Positions 63,550 through 64,000 of a stretch of DNA of 64,000 bases are shown here, one piece after another. The stretch comes from UBA1205 sp045598105. GTDB taxonomy: Bacteria > Bacteroidota > Bacteroidia > Bacteroidales > WCHB1-69. The notes beneath the pieces were generated by a model, which saw only the letters and a list, made by a program, of their open reading frames with translations, did no database searches and was not told where the DNA came from. Where the stretch lies: NCBI GenBank assembly GCA_045598105.1, contig JAZLLK010000028.1:6955-70954 (forward strand), given 5' to 3'. How positions within the stretch are numbered: the stretch's first letter is position 1; each line of letters opens with the position of its first letter. A program made the translations under genes and the position numbers.

Positions 63550-64000
63550 TTATGTTTCATCTAAATTTAAAGTCACGCCATAATCGTGAAGCCAATTTTC
63601 ACATTCTTTGTAGTTGGGCATCACGCTGAAAACGGCATCCCAGAACTGGCGGGTGTGCTGCGGATATTTCAGGTGGGTAAGCTCGTGGACAATCAAATAG
63701 TCGATGACCCTCGGGGGAGCCATGATACACTTCCAGTGGAAGTTGATTTTCTTTTGTGGCGTGCAGCTCGCCCAGTGCGCGCCCAGTTCCCTGATGGAAA
63801 TGGCTGACGGTGTGCGTCCTACCATTTCAGCATAATGAGCAATGCGTTTCTCTATATAAGGCCGACCGAATGTCTTGTAAAATTTGATGAAGGTTTCTCG
63901 TGCCTTGGGAAGCTGTTTTTCGTCCAGAATAAATTTGTCGTCGTCGATGTGCAGGGGCGTCGGACGGCATTTTTTTACGCCACCCACAATTTCCAAATTA
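63550..64000 (-). CDS. YgjP-type (M48/SprT-like) metallopeptidase, 5' end outside the window
   Basis: 150 residues are visible and the frame runs out of the right edge. The zinc motif HELTHLKYPQHTRQFW (HExxH with the downstream His) and IRELGAHWASC are typical of the YgjP/DUF45 group, proteases of the SprT-like fold. Isoleucine is almost always ATC or ATT here (11 of 12) against mostly ATA elsewhere in the window, so the gene probably arrived by transfer. The true start is beyond the window. Confidence 0.88.
   Translation of the reverse strand, partial: NLEIVGGVKKCRPTPLHIDDDKFILDEKQLPKARETFIKFYKTFGRPYIEKRIAHYAEMVGRTPSAISIRELGAHWASCTPQKKINFHWKCIMAPPRVIDYLIVHELTHLKYPQHTRQFWDAVFSVMPNYKECENWLHDYGVTLNLDET

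Overview
The window is a contiguous piece of a chromosome from a member of the Bacteroidota, most likely an anaerobic or microaerotolerant Bacteroidales-like bacterium. The evidence is the repeated -7 promoter element TAnnTTTG, type IX secretion (T9SS) C-terminal sorting domains of both kinds, a BatA-like VWA protein, GSCFA, DUF5723 and FeoA-FeoB fusion proteins, a four-subunit 2-oxoacid:ferredoxin oxidoreductase, a reverse rubrerythrin and a decarboxylase-type carboxyltransferase. Isoleucine is written mostly as ATA in the resident genes. No phage, insertion sequence or CRISPR array is visible. Most of the window is housekeeping and cell-envelope DNA.

Layout. 1-2.2 kb: end of a VWA gene, cinA and an IMPACT-family gene. 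2.2-7.3 kb: a metal region with a His/Cys-rich lipoprotein, a decayed cation-efflux gene, a FeoB-associated Cys-rich peptide, FeoAB and an OprB-like porin. 7.4-10.2 kb: agmatinase, phosphoglucose isomerase and a Skp-like chaperone. 10.3-14.0 kb: a tightly overlapping rbfA-lolE-apbE-recF operon. 14.1-16.9 kb: the ferredoxin oxidoreductase operon. 17-22.4 kb: a HAD phosphatase, an OmpA lipoprotein/thioesterase/PQ-loop operon, a BASS transporter, an ECF sigma factor and a glycosyltransferase. 22.4-28.2 kb: a tgt-GSCFA-lpxD-lipoprotein-DUF5723 operon. 28.2-31.4 kb: ispE, a Gly-Leu-Gly tRNA cluster and a MORN-repeat protein. 31.6-37.7 kb: a T9SS protein, then an SGNH-SGNH-MBOAT O-acylation operon. 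37.9-44 kb: a tRNA dihydrouridine synthase, DPP IV, carboxynorspermidine decarboxylase, a ResB-like membrane protein and a nitrilase-family enzyme. 44-49.6 kb: a Fur/PerR-rubrerythrin pair divergent from three secreted proteins, two of them T9SS clients. 49.9-62.8 kb: a PycB/OadA-like protein, ksgA, SIMPL, an LTA-synthase-like sulfatase with a GDPD-like lipoprotein, nadB, an FtsE-like ATPase, a glycosyltransferase, a YgiQ-type radical SAM protein and a cupin. 62.8-64 kb: a compositionally different end with a poly-A tract, a perfect 18-bp inverted repeat and a partial YgjP-type metallopeptidase.

How the genes fit together: several loci point to an anaerobe that ferments 2-oxoacids through ferredoxin and carboxyl-group enzymes, takes up ferrous iron, detoxifies peroxide with a rubrerythrin, makes polyamines (agmatinase for putrescine, NspC for spermidine) and builds an elaborate envelope (LpxD, MBOAT/SGNH O-acylation, phosphoglycerol transferase, T9SS surface proteins). 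The observations most worth checking are a carboxyltransferase whose carrier domain lacks the biotinyl lysine, a Tgt without the zinc cysteines, two approximately A25 tracts each followed at the same distance by GATATTAT, the long inverted repeat near the right end, the decayed CDF gene, and start codons sitting almost on top of the -7 element.
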